NCBI RefSeq assembly: GCF_003254525.1
Contig: NZ_QFYS01000001.1
Location: 434,001-498,000 of the forward strand
DNA from: Phenylobacterium kunshanense
GTDB taxonomy: Bacteria; Pseudomonadota; Alphaproteobacteria; Caulobacterales; Caulobacteraceae
Length of the DNA stretch: 64,000 nt
Reading direction: 5' to 3'
The position numbers and the translations under genes were made by a program. This document shows, piece by piece, positions 24,063 through 32,839 of this stretch. The first letter of the stretch is position 1. Every line of letters starts with the position of its first letter. Under the pieces are notes generated by a model that was not told the origin of the DNA, searched no databases, and saw only the letters and a list, made by a program, of their open reading frames with translations.

Positions 24063-27028
24063 TGGTCCGCCGCCTCAGCCTTGGCCTTGGCATCCTCCCT
24101 GCGGCCTCCCGGCCCGTTCCGACGTCGGCGCCCGTGAATTTGGTCGCCCCGTCGTTCCCGGCGCCGCTCACCCAGGGGCAAACGGTCGAGATCGCCCCGG
24201 GTTCGTGGGATGGACTCCCGAGCGGATCCTTCGAATACAAGCGGCAGCGCTGGAATGGCTCGAGCTGGGTGGATGTGGGCTCGTTCTCCAGCGATCCGAA
24301 CGTCACGTTCGACGCTTCCGACGTCGCCGCAGGGGCCAACGGTGTCAGGCCGGTCGTTCGCGCCACCAACATCATCGGCCCCACCACGGCCAATGGGACC
24401 GCGGCGACCATCGCCGCGCCGCTTTCGATCAGCGGGACGCCTGGGGCGGCCACCGTCGGCGCGGCCTACAGCTTCACACCCTCCAGCGCCGGCGGCCACA
24501 CGCCGAAGACCTACGCGCTCACCGGCACCTTGCCTGACGGCCTGTCCTTCAACACCTCGACGGGCGCGATCACCGGCACGCCGACCACCAGCGGCACCGC
24601 GAGCGGGCTCGACATCACGGTCACGGATGCGGATGGCCTTACGGCGAGCCTGGGCGCCTTCTCCATCGTGGTCAGCATCGGGTCCTCGTTCGCCGACATC
24701 GACAGCCTGACCATCGTCGGCGCCACGGCGCTGGACCCGGTGAACGTCGGCGGGACCGACTACGGCATCGACGGCCACGGCATCCTTGCCGAGGTGGTGA
24801 CGGACGAGTTGACGGGAACCCCGCTGGGCTCCTCGTTCTCCGTCCGCGTGCGGAACCCCGGCTTCAAGAACGGGGTGGCGGCAGACCGAGACACCGTCTT
24901 CAAGGGCGTCGGCCTCCTGCCGAAACAGGCGACGAGCGCCACCTACGTCAACACCCCGCACACCGAGACGCCGTCCGCCGGCAAGCTCAAGTTCTGGGTG
25001 GTCCTGCACTACGACCCGGACGGCACCAACGCCCTGGCCGCCGATGGCGTGGACGTCTGCCGCTACGTCGATCAGATCTTCTCCGCCTCCGAGATCGTGT
25101 CGGTCACGGTTGAGGAGGGCTGGTACTCGACGGCGGGCGGCGGCGACGTCAGCTCTGGCGTGATCACGAACTCCTCGACGCTCGACATCGACACCCCGCC
25201 CATCGAGGTGAAGACGCTCAATCTGGAGCGCGACGTCAACGAGGGCTCGACCCGCACCTTCCGGGCCAAGGTCTCGCACCTGTACGGCCAGAGCGGGCGC
25301 ATGTTCGACGTGGTCAAGGTGCGCGGGCGCGACGCCAGCAACAATTACACCGCCTACACGACGGTGAGCGCGACCACGGCCTATGATCCCGTGGGCGATG
25401 GCCTGACCTACACCGAGATCGTCGAGGCGACCTACTCGACCACGGGCCTGAATGACGGCGTGATGTGCCGGGACGAGTACCTGGCCTATCCGCTGATCGG
25501 CACCGCGCCGCTGGACAGCACGACGCTGGAGAGCGACCCGAAGGACACCCGCTATCCGCAGGAGTACCGCAACATCCGCTCGACGGCCTGGCAGCGGGTC
25601 TATGCCGTGGTGGAAAGCGGGGCGGCGGGGCCGGGCACGGCGAGCACGACGCTGGCGACGGCGGAGGCCGACCCGTTCCCCTCCTGGCACGCGGCCTATA
25701 ACGCCATTCAGGCTGCGAACAACACCGCCAACGGGTCGAACACCTGCGACAGTGGGGTGATCTACGCCCGCAACACGACGGGCTCGCCGATCACGCTGGA
25801 CAAGGCCGGGAACTTCACGGGGGTTGTCGGTTCCGCCTGCTGCGAGATCAAGCCGCACCCGAGCAACACCGCCGACCTGATATTCGGCATGGCGGCTGCG
25901 GCGCACACTTTCCCGACGCGCGTGATCTGGCGAAACATGAAGTGGGTGCGGACGGGGACGTCAGGCGCCTTCACACCGGGCCAATCGCAGGCCGGGAACG
26001 AGCTTACGGTGTTCCAGGCCGAGGGCTGCACGATCAACCACGACACCACGTCGGGCACGCTGCCGTGGTTCGATGACGACTGGGCGCGGGCGAACCTGAT
26101 CGGCTACACCTACAGCTCCAACACCACCCCGGGGGCGGCGACTTCCGGGCTCGGGGCGGCTTCGACGAAGGCCTACTTCGCGCGCCTCGTCTGCGGTGTC
26201 CGCAACACGACAACCACTAGCCTTCGTGTCGTCGCCTACACGTTCCTTTGCGCCAAAGGCTCGTTCAACTTCTTCACGAAAGGCAGCGGCCAGCCGGATC
26301 GCCAAGGGATGCTCGTCGGATCGACGATGTTTTCGGCCTCTGGCTCTTCCTTGGCGCTGGCATCGGATGGGGCCACGGAGTTCCCGGTGGATGGGCGCGG
26401 CTTCCACTACGAGCAGAGCATCGCCGAATACTCGATCGACGACATCTTCTTCAACATCGCCGCATCGAGCACGAACGCGGCGGACAATGGCGTCATCACC
26501 TACTTCGGCCACCCGCAAAGCGCGACCGGTGGCAGCTCCACGCCGACCGCCACGACCAATGTCGCCTACTGCGACGTCAGCGGCCTCAAGGGCGTAAAGC
26601 GGCATATCCGCATGCAACTCTCGGGCGTCGCCCGCTACGCCATCAAGACGTGCTGGTTTGAGTACGTCGCGGAAGGCGCCGGCCGGGTCGCCAACTGGAA
26701 ATCCTGGCTCAAGACCGGATGGGCGTTCAACGCGCTCATGTACGGTCGCGATCCTGGCTCGGAAGGCGTGGCAGGCAGCGGGGCGCAATCTGAGTGGGCG
26801 GGCTTCTGCGCCGGTCCCGGGGAAATCTTCGGCGACGGAGATCCGACCTACACGGACAACAACCAGGGCCTCACCGGCGGGGGTGGGGATTACACCCTGT
26901 CTGGCGCCAGCCAGCCGCTCGCGACCGTCCCCAGCGGCCACCAGAAATACACCTACGACCTCAAGGGCGACCTGCGCCGGACAGACGGCACCGGCTACGC
27001 CTGGCCTTACGAAGGGCCTGCATCATGA
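24062..27028 (+). CDS. Large Ig-like repeat structural protein, probable virion surface or receptor-binding component
   Basis: The protein has 988 residues. Residues about 20-110 form a beta domain. Residues about 118-205 are a putative-Ig (He_PIG/cadherin-like) domain with Gly-Thr-Pro-Gly-Ala-Ala...Tyr-Ser-Phe-Thr-Pro and Leu-Pro-Asp-Gly-Leu-Ser-Phe-Asn-Thr-Ser-Thr-Gly. The rest is Thr/Ser/Asn/Gly-rich beta-strand sequence with pectate-lyase-like runs, suggesting a beta-helix. There is no signal peptide or membrane segment, as expected for a virion protein. It lies two small genes upstream of the tape-measure gene. A receptor-binding or decoration role is inferred; enzymatic depolymerase activity cannot be shown. 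Confidence 0.65.
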   Translation: MVRRLSLGLGILPAASRPVPTSAPVNLVAPSFPAPLTQGQTVEIAPGSWDGLPSGSFEYKRQRWNGSSWVDVGSFSSDPNVTFDASDVAAGANGVRPVVRATNIIGPTTANGTAATIAAPLSISGTPGAATVGAAYSFTPSSAGGHTPKTYALTGTLPDGLSFNTSTGAITGTPTTSGTASGLDITVTDADGLTASLGAFSIVVSIGSSFADIDSLTIVGATALDPVNVGGTDYGIDGHGILAEVVTDELTGTPLGSSFSVRVRNPGFKNGVAADRDTVFKGVGLLPKQATSATYVNTPHTETPSAGKLKFWVVLHYDPDGTNALAADGVDVCRYVDQIFSASEIVSVTVEEGWYSTAGGGDVSSGVITNSSTLDIDTPPIEVKTLNLERDVNEGSTRTFRAKVSHLYGQSGRMFDVVKVRGRDASNNYTAYTTVSATTAYDPVGDGLTYTEIVEATYSTTGLNDGVMCRDEYLAYPLIGTAPLDSTTLESDPKDTRYPQEYRNIRSTAWQRVYAVVESGAAGPGTASTTLATAEADPFPSWHAAYNAIQAANNTANGSNTCDSGVIYARNTTGSPITLDKAGNFTGVVGSACCEIKPHPSNTADLIFGMAAAAHTFPTRVIWRNMKWVRTGTSGAFTPGQSQAGNELTVFQAEGCTINHDTTSGTLPWFDDDWARANLIGYTYSSNTTPGAATSGLGAASTKAYFARLVCGVRNTTTTSLRVVAYTFLCAKGSFNFFTKGSGQPDRQGMLVGSTMFSASGSSLALASDGATEFPVDGRGFHYEQSIAEYSIDDIFFNIAASSTNAADNGVITYFGHPQSATGGSSTPTATTNVAYCDVSGLKGVKRHIRMQLSGVARYAIKTCWFEYVAEGAGRVANWKSWLKTGWAFNALMYGRDPGSEGVAGSGAQSEWAGFCAGPGEIFGDGDPTYTDNNQGLTGGGGDYTLSGASQPLATVPSGHQKYTYDLKGDLRRTDGTGYAWPYEGPAS

Positions 27029-27123
27029 CCCCCCTGCACCTTCCCCCCGGCGAGCACCGAGTCCAGAACCTCGCCGACACCGTCATCACGGGCGCGGCCG
27101 GGGCGCTGGAGCGGGCGTCATGA
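27025..27123 (+). CDS. Coupled micro-ORF (32 residues)
   Basis: The ATG at 27025 overlaps the stop of the large structural gene (ATGA), and its TGA overlaps the ATG of the next gene (27120). The peptide contains Leu-Pro-Pro-Gly-Glu-His-Arg-Val-Gln-Asn-Leu-Ala-Asp and no known motif. Coupling at both ends supports translation. Confidence 0.45.
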   Translation: MTPLHLPPGEHRVQNLADTVITGAAGALERAS

Positions 27124-27425
27124 GAACAGATCAAGCAGCACGCGTGCGACGCCTCTACGACGCCCTGGCCGAGATCGTGCACCCATCGATCGTGTCCAAC
27201 GGCCTCGCGGCTGAACTCGCCGGCATCGACGCGGCCGAGGTCGACCGCCGCGTGGGAGCCTGCCTCTTGCTGTGTGCGGACATTGCCGGGGCTGCAGATC
27301 TTGCTGCGAGTCTCATCCGCGTCGGCATCGGCGCTCCCGAGGCGTGGAAGATCGCGTCCGCCGGTATGGCGCACGTCGGCGGCAGGACCGACTTCGCGCC
27401 TGCGAATGAGCAGGAGCCCGCCTGA
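27120..27425 (+). CDS. Small protein preceding the tape-measure gene
   Basis: The protein has 101 residues, coupled upstream (ATGA) and downstream (TGATG). It is helical with one cysteine in Val-Gly-Ala-Cys-Leu-Leu-Leu-Cys and a weakly hydrophobic centre (about 45-75). In siphophages this slot is held by tail-assembly chaperones, but no similarity or frameshift signal is evident, so that role is only positional. Confidence 0.5.
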   Translation: MRTDQAARVRRLYDALAEIVHPSIVSNGLAAELAGIDAAEVDRRVGACLLLCADIAGAADLAASLIRVGIGAPEAWKIASAGMAHVGGRTDFAPANEQEPA

Positions 27426-30400
27426 TGGCCGCCGCCAACGCTACGATCGCCGCCCTCAAAGTCTCGCTCGGGCTGGACTCTGCGCGGTTCACTACGGGCC
27501 TTCGCGACGCATCGGCCACGATGCAGCGAGAGTCGCGGAAACAGGCGCAGGCGGTCGAGCAACTGGCGAGCCGCGTGGACCGGCTGCGCAGTTCGCTGTC
27601 GCCAGTGTACGCCGAACAGAAGCGCCTCACCGGCCTCATGAAGGAGGCGCAGGCCCTCTATAGGGCCGGGGCGATCTCCGGCGCGGAGTACGGTCGCTCG
27701 ATGGGGGATCTCACGACCCGGCTAAAGGCCGCGTCGGCGGGTATGGTCGCCCTGGCGTCTGTTCAACGGGATGCGGCCCAATCGGCGAAGGTTCTGCAGA
27801 ACGCCGGCCTTGGCCTCTCGCGGCAGTTCGCCGACGTGGGCGTCAGCCTTGCCGGCGGCATCAACCCGATGATGGTCCTGATTCAACAGGGCCCGCAGAT
27901 CGCCGACGCCTTCGCGGTGGCGAAGGGCCAGGGCGCGGGGTTCAACACCGTAGTCAAGGAACTCGCTGGATCGGTCGGCGGGTTCCTGAAAACCTGGGGC
28001 GGGATCATCGCCATTGGTGGCGCGGTAGCCGGCGTGTTCCTGCTTTGGCAGAAGCACCTGGCCGACACCAAGGCGGCGATGGAGGCCACGGCCAAGGCGA
28101 CGCAGGGCCTTGCCGAGGTCCAGAACACGACCCGCGACGCTCTCGCGAGCGCGGCCGACTTCGCCGAGAAGTACGGCGTGGCCAACGCAGGCCTGACGAA
28201 GACGCTTGACGACCTGCTGATCGCCCAGAACTCCGCGTACAAGGAGACCCTGGCCGGGATCGACGCGAACGATCAGGCGGGCAGGGCGGCGGTGCGGCGT
28301 GCCGAGCTTGAGCGCCTGCTGACGGTCTCGATCCTCAAGCGCGCGGCGGCCGAAGCCGAGGCGCGGGCCAAGGAGTCGGACGCCGCGGCGGAGAAAGCGG
28401 CCTCTCCAGCCAGGCGTTACGGGGCTATCGTTGGGTTCGGCCTCGCGGGTGATCCCTTGGTGCTGCAGGCCGCCCAGGAAGCCGAGGCGGCTGAGTTCCG
28501 GAAGCGGGGCGGCGAGACCGCGAAGAAGGCCGCAGCCGAGGAGCGCGCCTACGCCAAGTCGCTGAACGAGACCGCCGACGCGCTGCTGAAGATGAAGCTG
28601 ACGCTGCCCGAAACGGCAGAGCGCAAGCGCGAAGCGGCGTCGGCGTCGCGCGCTGCGGCCAAGGCGACCAACGAGCACGCCAAAGCCGAGGAAGAGTTCG
28701 ACCGCGCCTTGAAGGCGGCGCTGCAGACGGTCGAGACCGCGAACGAGCGCCAGCTTCGCGAAATGCACGAGGTCATGCTCACCCTCCGCGAGGGCCTTGA
28801 GCGCGGCAAGATCAGCATTGAGCAGTTCCGCGAGGCCATCGAGCGCCTGTTCCCAGTCGTGGTCAGCGTCAAGGACGCCCAGAAGGCCTGGAACCCGCAG
28901 ATCGAGAAGTCGATCACGGCGACGACCAAGTTCGGCGGCAAGGTCGAGACGCTGGAGGAACAGCTTCGCAGCCTCGCGGACACCTTCGGCCGGGTCGAGT
29001 ATTCGATCAACGATATGTTCCGCTCGCTCAAGAGCGGGGACTTCGGTTCGTTCCTACTGAACATCCAAGACCTTCTTGGCGGGCTGAAGTCGCTATCTGG
29101 CCAAGGCGCGGCCGGTCTTGCATCCATCGGCTCGATCGTCGCCAACACGATCGGCGGAAGTGGCGGGCGAGCGATCGGCGGTGGCCTGGGCATTGCGGCG
29201 GGTGGCCTGGGCCTGGGAGCCTTCGCGGCGAGTGGCGCGGGCGCTGCGGCCTTGGGAACGCTCGGCCTAGGCGCGGGCGCGATCAGCGGTATCGCGGCGC
29301 TTGCCGGCCCGATTGGCCTAGCCGCTGGCGCGCTCTATGCCGCCGTGAAGCTGTTCAACATCGGCGGCAAGCCGACGAACGCAGGCGCGGGCTACGACCT
29401 GCGCACCGGCGCGATCAGCGGCAACAAGCGGACGGCTGAGACCGAACAGGCGGCCACCGGCGCCGGCGAGGCGATCAAGGGTTTCCAGGAAGCCGTCAAG
29501 GCCGCCGGCATCGACCTGAAGACGGTCGTGAACGGCCTCGTGATCGGCACGCGCGACGCGTCTCAGATCTACCTTTCGACGGGTCAAACGCTCACCAGCG
29601 CGGTCGGGGACGCCGCGGCGGCCGTGGACACTGCGGCCCGCGCGATCCTCGCCGATGCGGTCTATGCCAGCGAGCAGCAAAAGAAGGTTGTCGAAGGGCT
29701 GGTGGCGGCCGGCAAGACGGTCGAAGACATCATCGCTGCGCTCCAGGTCTACGAGGGCGCCCAGCAGATCGGCAAGCAACTGGCCGATCAGATCCTCCAG
29801 CTCACGGACCCCAAGGCCTACGACATCAAGGCCGTGAAGGCCGACATCGAGGCGCAGCGGAAGGCCTACGCCCAGCTCGCGACCGAGGGCTATCTCACGG
29901 CCGAGCAACTGGCCGGGATCAACGCTCAGCTCTCGACCCTGGAAGGCCTGCGCCTCGACGAAGTGCTGAAGCGCTATGCCGAGGCCGTGGTCGATACAAC
30001 GCCGGTCGACAACACCAAGGACACCCTGGCCGCCGCGGCAGAGAGCGCAAAGTCCAGCCTCCTCGACGCATACAACGCCTTTGCTGATGCGAAGCGGGCG
30101 GAAATCCAGGCCCTTCGGGATGCCGCGGAGGGCCTGAAGGCGTTTCGGCGCGAGCTCTCGTTCGGAGACCTGGCCGGCCGCGACCCGCTGGCCCAACTGG
30201 ACAGCCTGCGCCGCGAGTTCCAACGGCTTGCCGCGCTCCCGGCTACCGATCCAGAGCGCCTGGCCAACCTGCAGTCTGTGTCTCAGGCCTTCCTGCAGGC
30301 CTCCCGCGCCGCATCTCCGAACGCCCTGGCCTACAACCGCGACCTCGCCGCCGTGCGGCGCGCGGTCGAAGCCTCGCAGGCTGGCGCCACGTCGCAGGCC

Positions 30401-30976
30401 GACACGCTCCAGGCGCAGCTCGACGCCCAGACGGCCATGCTTACGCAGCTTGGCCTAATCAGCACGTCGACGCAGGACATGGCGTCGGCGCTTAAGGCCT
30501 ACCTTGGCGCCCTGGAGAACGCCAAGGCGGGCGGCGTCGCTAACGACAACTTCAACGTGGCGGCCTACCTGGGCGCCAACCCCGACCTCGCCCGGAACTG
30601 GAACGCGGGCGGCAGCCTGCGTGGCGTCGGCGGCTCGCTTGAAGAAGCGGCCTTTGCGCACTGGATATTGAAGGGCCGGGACGAGGTCGCCGCCGGCCAA
30701 CGGACCCGGGGCTTCGCTACCGGCGGCCAGTTCCGCGTCGGCGGCTCCGGCGGCATCGACAGCCAGCTCATGCAGTTCTGGGCCTCGCCGGGCGAAATGG
30801 TGAGCGTCAGCCACGGCGATCCGCAGTCGGCCATGGCAGATGGCTTCCGCCAACTCGACGCCCGCCTTGCTACCGTGGAGGCTGGTATCGTCCGCATTGC
30901 CGGCTATTCCCGGCGTCAGGACCAGACGCTGCGCAAGTGGGATGGCGACGGCCTCCCGACTGAGAGGGTCGTCTAG
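27425..30976 (+). CDS. Phage tail length tape-measure protein
   Basis: The protein has 1183 residues. The N-terminal region (1-120) is coiled-coil with Leu-Gly-Leu-Asp-Ser-Ala-Arg-Phe, typical of lambda-like tape measures. A hydrophobic segment lies at about 190-210. Long helical stretches follow, then a Gly/Ala-rich hydrophobic region (about 577-642). The C-terminus has the usual Phe-Ala-Thr-Gly-Gly...Val-Gly-Gly-Ser-Gly-Gly...Ser-Pro-Gly-Glu motif. By the known rule of roughly 0.15 nm per residue it would specify a tail near 175-180 nm. No tail tube, tail tip or baseplate genes accompany it. Confidence 0.9.
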   Translation: MAAANATIAALKVSLGLDSARFTTGLRDASATMQRESRKQAQAVEQLASRVDRLRSSLSPVYAEQKRLTGLMKEAQALYRAGAISGAEYGRSMGDLTTRLKAASAGMVALASVQRDAAQSAKVLQNAGLGLSRQFADVGVSLAGGINPMMVLIQQGPQIADAFAVAKGQGAGFNTVVKELAGSVGGFLKTWGGIIAIGGAVAGVFLLWQKHLADTKAAMEATAKATQGLAEVQNTTRDALASAADFAEKYGVANAGLTKTLDDLLIAQNSAYKETLAGIDANDQAGRAAVRRAELERLLTVSILKRAAAEAEARAKESDAAAEKAASPARRYGAIVGFGLAGDPLVLQAAQEAEAAEFRKRGGETAKKAAAEERAYAKSLNETADALLKMKLTLPETAERKREAASASRAAAKATNEHAKAEEEFDRALKAALQTVETANERQLREMHEVMLTLREGLERGKISIEQFREAIERLFPVVVSVKDAQKAWNPQIEKSITATTKFGGKVETLEEQLRSLADTFGRVEYSINDMFRSLKSGDFGSFLLNIQDLLGGLKSLSGQGAAGLASIGSIVANTIGGSGGRAIGGGLGIAAGGLGLGAFAASGAGAAALGTLGLGAGAISGIAALAGPIGLAAGALYAAVKLFNIGGKPTNAGAGYDLRTGAISGNKRTAETEQAATGAGEAIKGFQEAVKAAGIDLKTVVNGLVIGTRDASQIYLSTGQTLTSAVGDAAAAVDTAARAILADAVYASEQQKKVVEGLVAAGKTVEDIIAALQVYEGAQQIGKQLADQILQLTDPKAYDIKAVKADIEAQRKAYAQLATEGYLTAEQLAGINAQLSTLEGLRLDEVLKRYAEAVVDTTPVDNTKDTLAAAAESAKSSLLDAYNAFADAKRAEIQALRDAAEGLKAFRRELSFGDLAGRDPLAQLDSLRREFQRLAALPATDPERLANLQSVSQAFLQASRAASPNALAYNRDLAAVRRAVEASQAGATSQADTLQAQLDAQTAMLTQLGLISTSTQDMASALKAYLGALENAKAGGVANDNFNVAAYLGANPDLARNWNAGGSLRGVGGSLEEAAFAHWILKGRDEVAAGQRTRGFATGGQFRVGGSGGIDSQLMQFWASPGEMVSVSHGDPQSAMADGFRQLDARLATVEAGIVRIAGYSRRQDQTLRKWDGDGLPTERVV

Positions 30977-31447
30977 AGCGCGGCTATTCGGCGGCGTGTC
31001 CACGACCGTGGATAGATGCGATTCCAGGATGACAGGCCGAGCAGCCCGGGCCTAGATGGAGGGTAGGGGAGCCGCCGGTCTCACCCTCTGCCGCCCTCGG
31101 GCTGGTACCACACCGGAGCCGCTGCAGGACGTCCAATCTTCGCGGCTATGACTTCTCCGGGGGCGAGGCGTGAACTCGCTTCCCGGAGGGTCACCGGCGG
31201 TGCTGCGGTGCTCACTTATGCCTATCGATTTCGCACGCGTGTGCTAGCCCTGGGGCAGGTTCGTCCACACAAGACGGTCGCGTCACAGTGTGGCCGTTTG
31301 TCGAAAGCACACCGAGATGCCCCCGCGCGGCGCAAACCGGCGGGGGCGGCAGCTCTCAGTGGGAGCGCTCTCGCGAGACGCTCTAGCCCGCGTCCAGGGT
31401 AGGCGCGCGGGCCGCGCAAGTCCCCGGAGCTGCATCTCGTGCTGGCG
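30977..31447. other. 471-bp non-coding gap with hairpins after the tape-measure gene
   Basis: No convincing gene was found on either strand; the short open frames are low-complexity and lack ribosome-binding sites. Inverted repeats are present: CCACAC/GTGTGG (31265-31270 with 31288-31293) and GCCCCCGC/GCGGGGGC (31319-31326 with 31340-31347). The region separates the rightward structural genes from the leftward cargo genes. It could hold a terminator, a small RNA or a packaging site; none can be assigned. Confidence 0.4.
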
Positions 31448-31927
31448 TCAGGGCCAAACAGGGTCGTCCGAGGCCCTGACGACTACCGCGTCGGCCAAGC
31501 GATAGACCGCCTCTGACGCCTCCTCGGGCCCTTCTGTTACGACCAACCCTGCAGCGGTGTGAGCCAGCAGCTCGCGCAGGAACCGACCGCGCTCGGGCTC
31601 TGGGCGTTCGCCCACCGCCGACGCCACGAGCGTAGCGGCGTCGCCGCGTACCCCTTCACGCCGAAATTCGAGCTCGCGCATGATTAGCGCTCCGGCCTCA
31701 CCCCGGCCCTTATAATAGGGCGCCTCATGTAGTGGTGCGCCGCCGTGGGCGAGGGAGTAGACGTTGCCTAGGTCCCGACCATCCTCGAGCATCTCCAGCG
31801 CTTCCCGTTCAAGTTCTTCCCTGAAGCGCGCGAAGACCTTCGGCTTGAGAGCACGCCGCGCGGCCGCGAAGACGGCGATGATCAGACGGTCCGCCGGGAG
31901 TTCGCGGATGTTGTTCGCGGCGCTCAT
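31448..31927 (-). CDS. Cargo-module protein of unknown function
   Basis: The protein has 159 residues (ATG at 31927, overlapping the upstream stop as ATGA). It is helical and charged: a Phe-Ala-Arg-Phe-Arg-Glu-Glu-Leu-Glu-Arg-Glu helix (about 33-43), a His/Tyr-rich loop (about 65-78), and two C-terminal helices with Glu-Glu-Ala-Ser-Glu-Ala. No catalytic motif, signal peptide or family is recognised. It forms a two-gene leftward unit with 31924-32220, divergent from the ribbon-helix-helix gene. Confidence 0.55.
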   Translation of the reverse strand: MSAANNIRELPADRLIIAVFAAARRALKPKVFARFREELEREALEMLEDGRDLGNVYSLAHGGAPLHEAPYYKGRGEAGALIMRELEFRREGVRGDAATLVASAVGERPEPERGRFLRELLAHTAAGLVVTEGPEEASEAVYRLADAVVVRASDDPVWP

Positions 31928-32220
31928 GCCGACGCCCCCGGAATGATCTCTGCGCCGCTCCCACGCGCTATCGGGCGGTATTCGCCGACGAAGCCGGGCT
32001 GGGCGGTGAAGTAGGGCTTTTGGCCCGTCCGCCAGTCTCCAAAATAGAGGATCGGATAACCGCCGGCCACGTGAGGGCCGGAGAGGGTGACGGCGGATAG
32101 GGTGGACGGGTCTAGCCCGGCGCCCATCGCAGCCTCGACAGCACGCCCGCCGTCCGGGTGGAGGGCGCACGCCTGCCTGCGCAGCTCGCTCCAGAGTTCT
32201 TCAGTCGTCTTGCCTGCCAT
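31924..32220 (-). CDS. Cargo-module protein of unknown function
   Basis: The protein has 98 residues; the ATG at 32220 has a strong GGAGG site five bases upstream. A short N-terminal helix is followed by a glycine-rich beta part with Val-Ala-Gly-Gly-Tyr-Pro-Ile-Leu-Tyr-Phe-Gly-Asp-Trp. No family is recognised. First gene of the leftward pair; its promoter must lie in the 207-bp divergent spacer containing the operator at 32386-32429. It may be a moron-like gene serving the element or the lysogen. Confidence 0.55.
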   Translation of the reverse strand: MAGKTTEELWSELRRQACALHPDGGRAVEAAMGAGLDPSTLSAVTLSGPHVAGGYPILYFGDWRTGQKPYFTAQPGFVGEYRPIARGSGAEIIPGASA

Positions 32221-32385
32221 CGTGGCCTCCGCAGTTGGGATGGGCTCATGACGGCGGCGCTTGGCGTCAGATGCGGACGTAGCCGCGCGACGCATGGTAG
32301 GCGGATGGGTAGCCAAGACCTGATCTCCATAGGATCGGTTGCGGTAGGGCCGGGCGGGAGTTGCCGCTTCCGCTCGGTCCGTTTA

Positions 32386-32429
32386 ATGTAGTGCACGAAA
32401 TCAGAGGGCGGTCAATTCGCGCACTACAT
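32386..32429. promoter_or_regulatory. Inverted-repeat operator overlapping the ribbon-helix-helix start codon
   Basis: ATGTAGTGC (32386-32394) and GCACTACAT (32421-32429) form a perfect inverted repeat. A second inner pair CGAA/TTCG (32396-32399 with 32416-32419) shares the same centre, so each half-site is about 15 bp with one mismatch. The right half covers the start codon of the regulator at 32428. Autoregulation by the encoded protein, and control of the divergent leftward pair, is an inference. Confidence 0.6.
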
Positions 32430-32595
32430 GAGAGGCGTCAGCCGGCCACGGCCGAAGAACCTTGCAGCCCCGACACAGGTGCGACTGCCGCCTGAGCTGC
32501 AGGCGCGCATAGATGCCTATGCGGCGCGCGCCGGCATCACGCGGTCTCAGGCCATCCGCGCGTTGATTGAGGCCGGCTTGGCGGGGCAGGGGTGA
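32428..32595 (+). CDS. Ribbon-helix-helix (CopG/Arc-type) DNA-binding protein
   Basis: The protein has 55 residues. After a basic N-terminal arm, Thr-Gln-Val-Arg-Leu-Pro-Pro-Glu-Leu (about 16-24) is the beta strand and start of helix A; Ala-Arg-Ile-Asp-Ala-Tyr-Ala continues it; Gly-Ile-Thr-Arg-Ser-Gln-Ala-Ile-Arg-Ala-Leu-Ile (about 37-48) is the classic turn and helix B. These dimers read DNA with the paired strands. The gene has no separate leader: its ATG lies in the operator at 32386-32429. It is followed 1 base later by another gene. It could be an antitoxin-type regulator, but no toxin fold is evident beside it. Confidence 0.75.
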   Translation: MRGVSRPRPKNLAAPTQVRLPPELQARIDAYAARAGITRSQAIRALIEAGLAGQG

Positions 32596-32596
32596 C

Positions 32597-32839
32597 GTGT
32601 CTCCCCGCGCTGAGATCCTGGCGTTGATCCGATCCTTGCCGGACGGTGACCCTTTGCGGCGCGTCGCAATGGCCACGGCGTACCTAGACGGACTCCCGCC
32701 CGAGAAAGCAGCGGCTGCTGAGCGCCGGATGCTGGCCCTGACGCAAGTCTACTTGGCGGCAATGGAAGGTGACCCGGATGCGCGGTCCGGCGACTTTCTC
32801 GCCATGGTCGACGCGGCCGAGCGCCGGCTGCTTAACTAG
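32597..32839 (+). CDS. Small protein downstream of the ribbon-helix-helix regulator
   Basis: The protein has 80 residues and a GTG start 1 base after the regulator's stop. It is an all-helical pattern with Leu-Pro-Pro-Glu-Lys-Ala-Ala-Ala-Ala-Glu-Arg (about 33-43) and no catalytic motif. Its stop overlaps that of the convergent gene by 4 bases. Position makes it a partner of the regulator; a toxin or anti-repressor role is untested. Confidence 0.5.
   Translation: MSPRAEILALIRSLPDGDPLRRVAMATAYLDGLPPEKAAAAERRMLALTQVYLAAMEGDPDARSGDFLAMVDAAERRLLN

Noticed and set aside
24053..25906. 617-codon minus-strand open frame
   Set aside because: It mirrors the large structural gene on the plus strand; the composition is Arg/Gly/Val-rich shadow sequence with no start signal or domain.
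31148..31402. 84-codon open frame in the gap after the tape-measure gene
   Set aside because: Low-complexity Ala/Arg sequence, no ribosome-binding site, and it runs through two hairpins.
32428..32839. Ribbon-helix-helix gene plus downstream gene as a toxin-antitoxin pair
   Set aside because: The downstream product has no RelE, MazF, PIN or other toxin signature; kept only as a hypothesis for testing.
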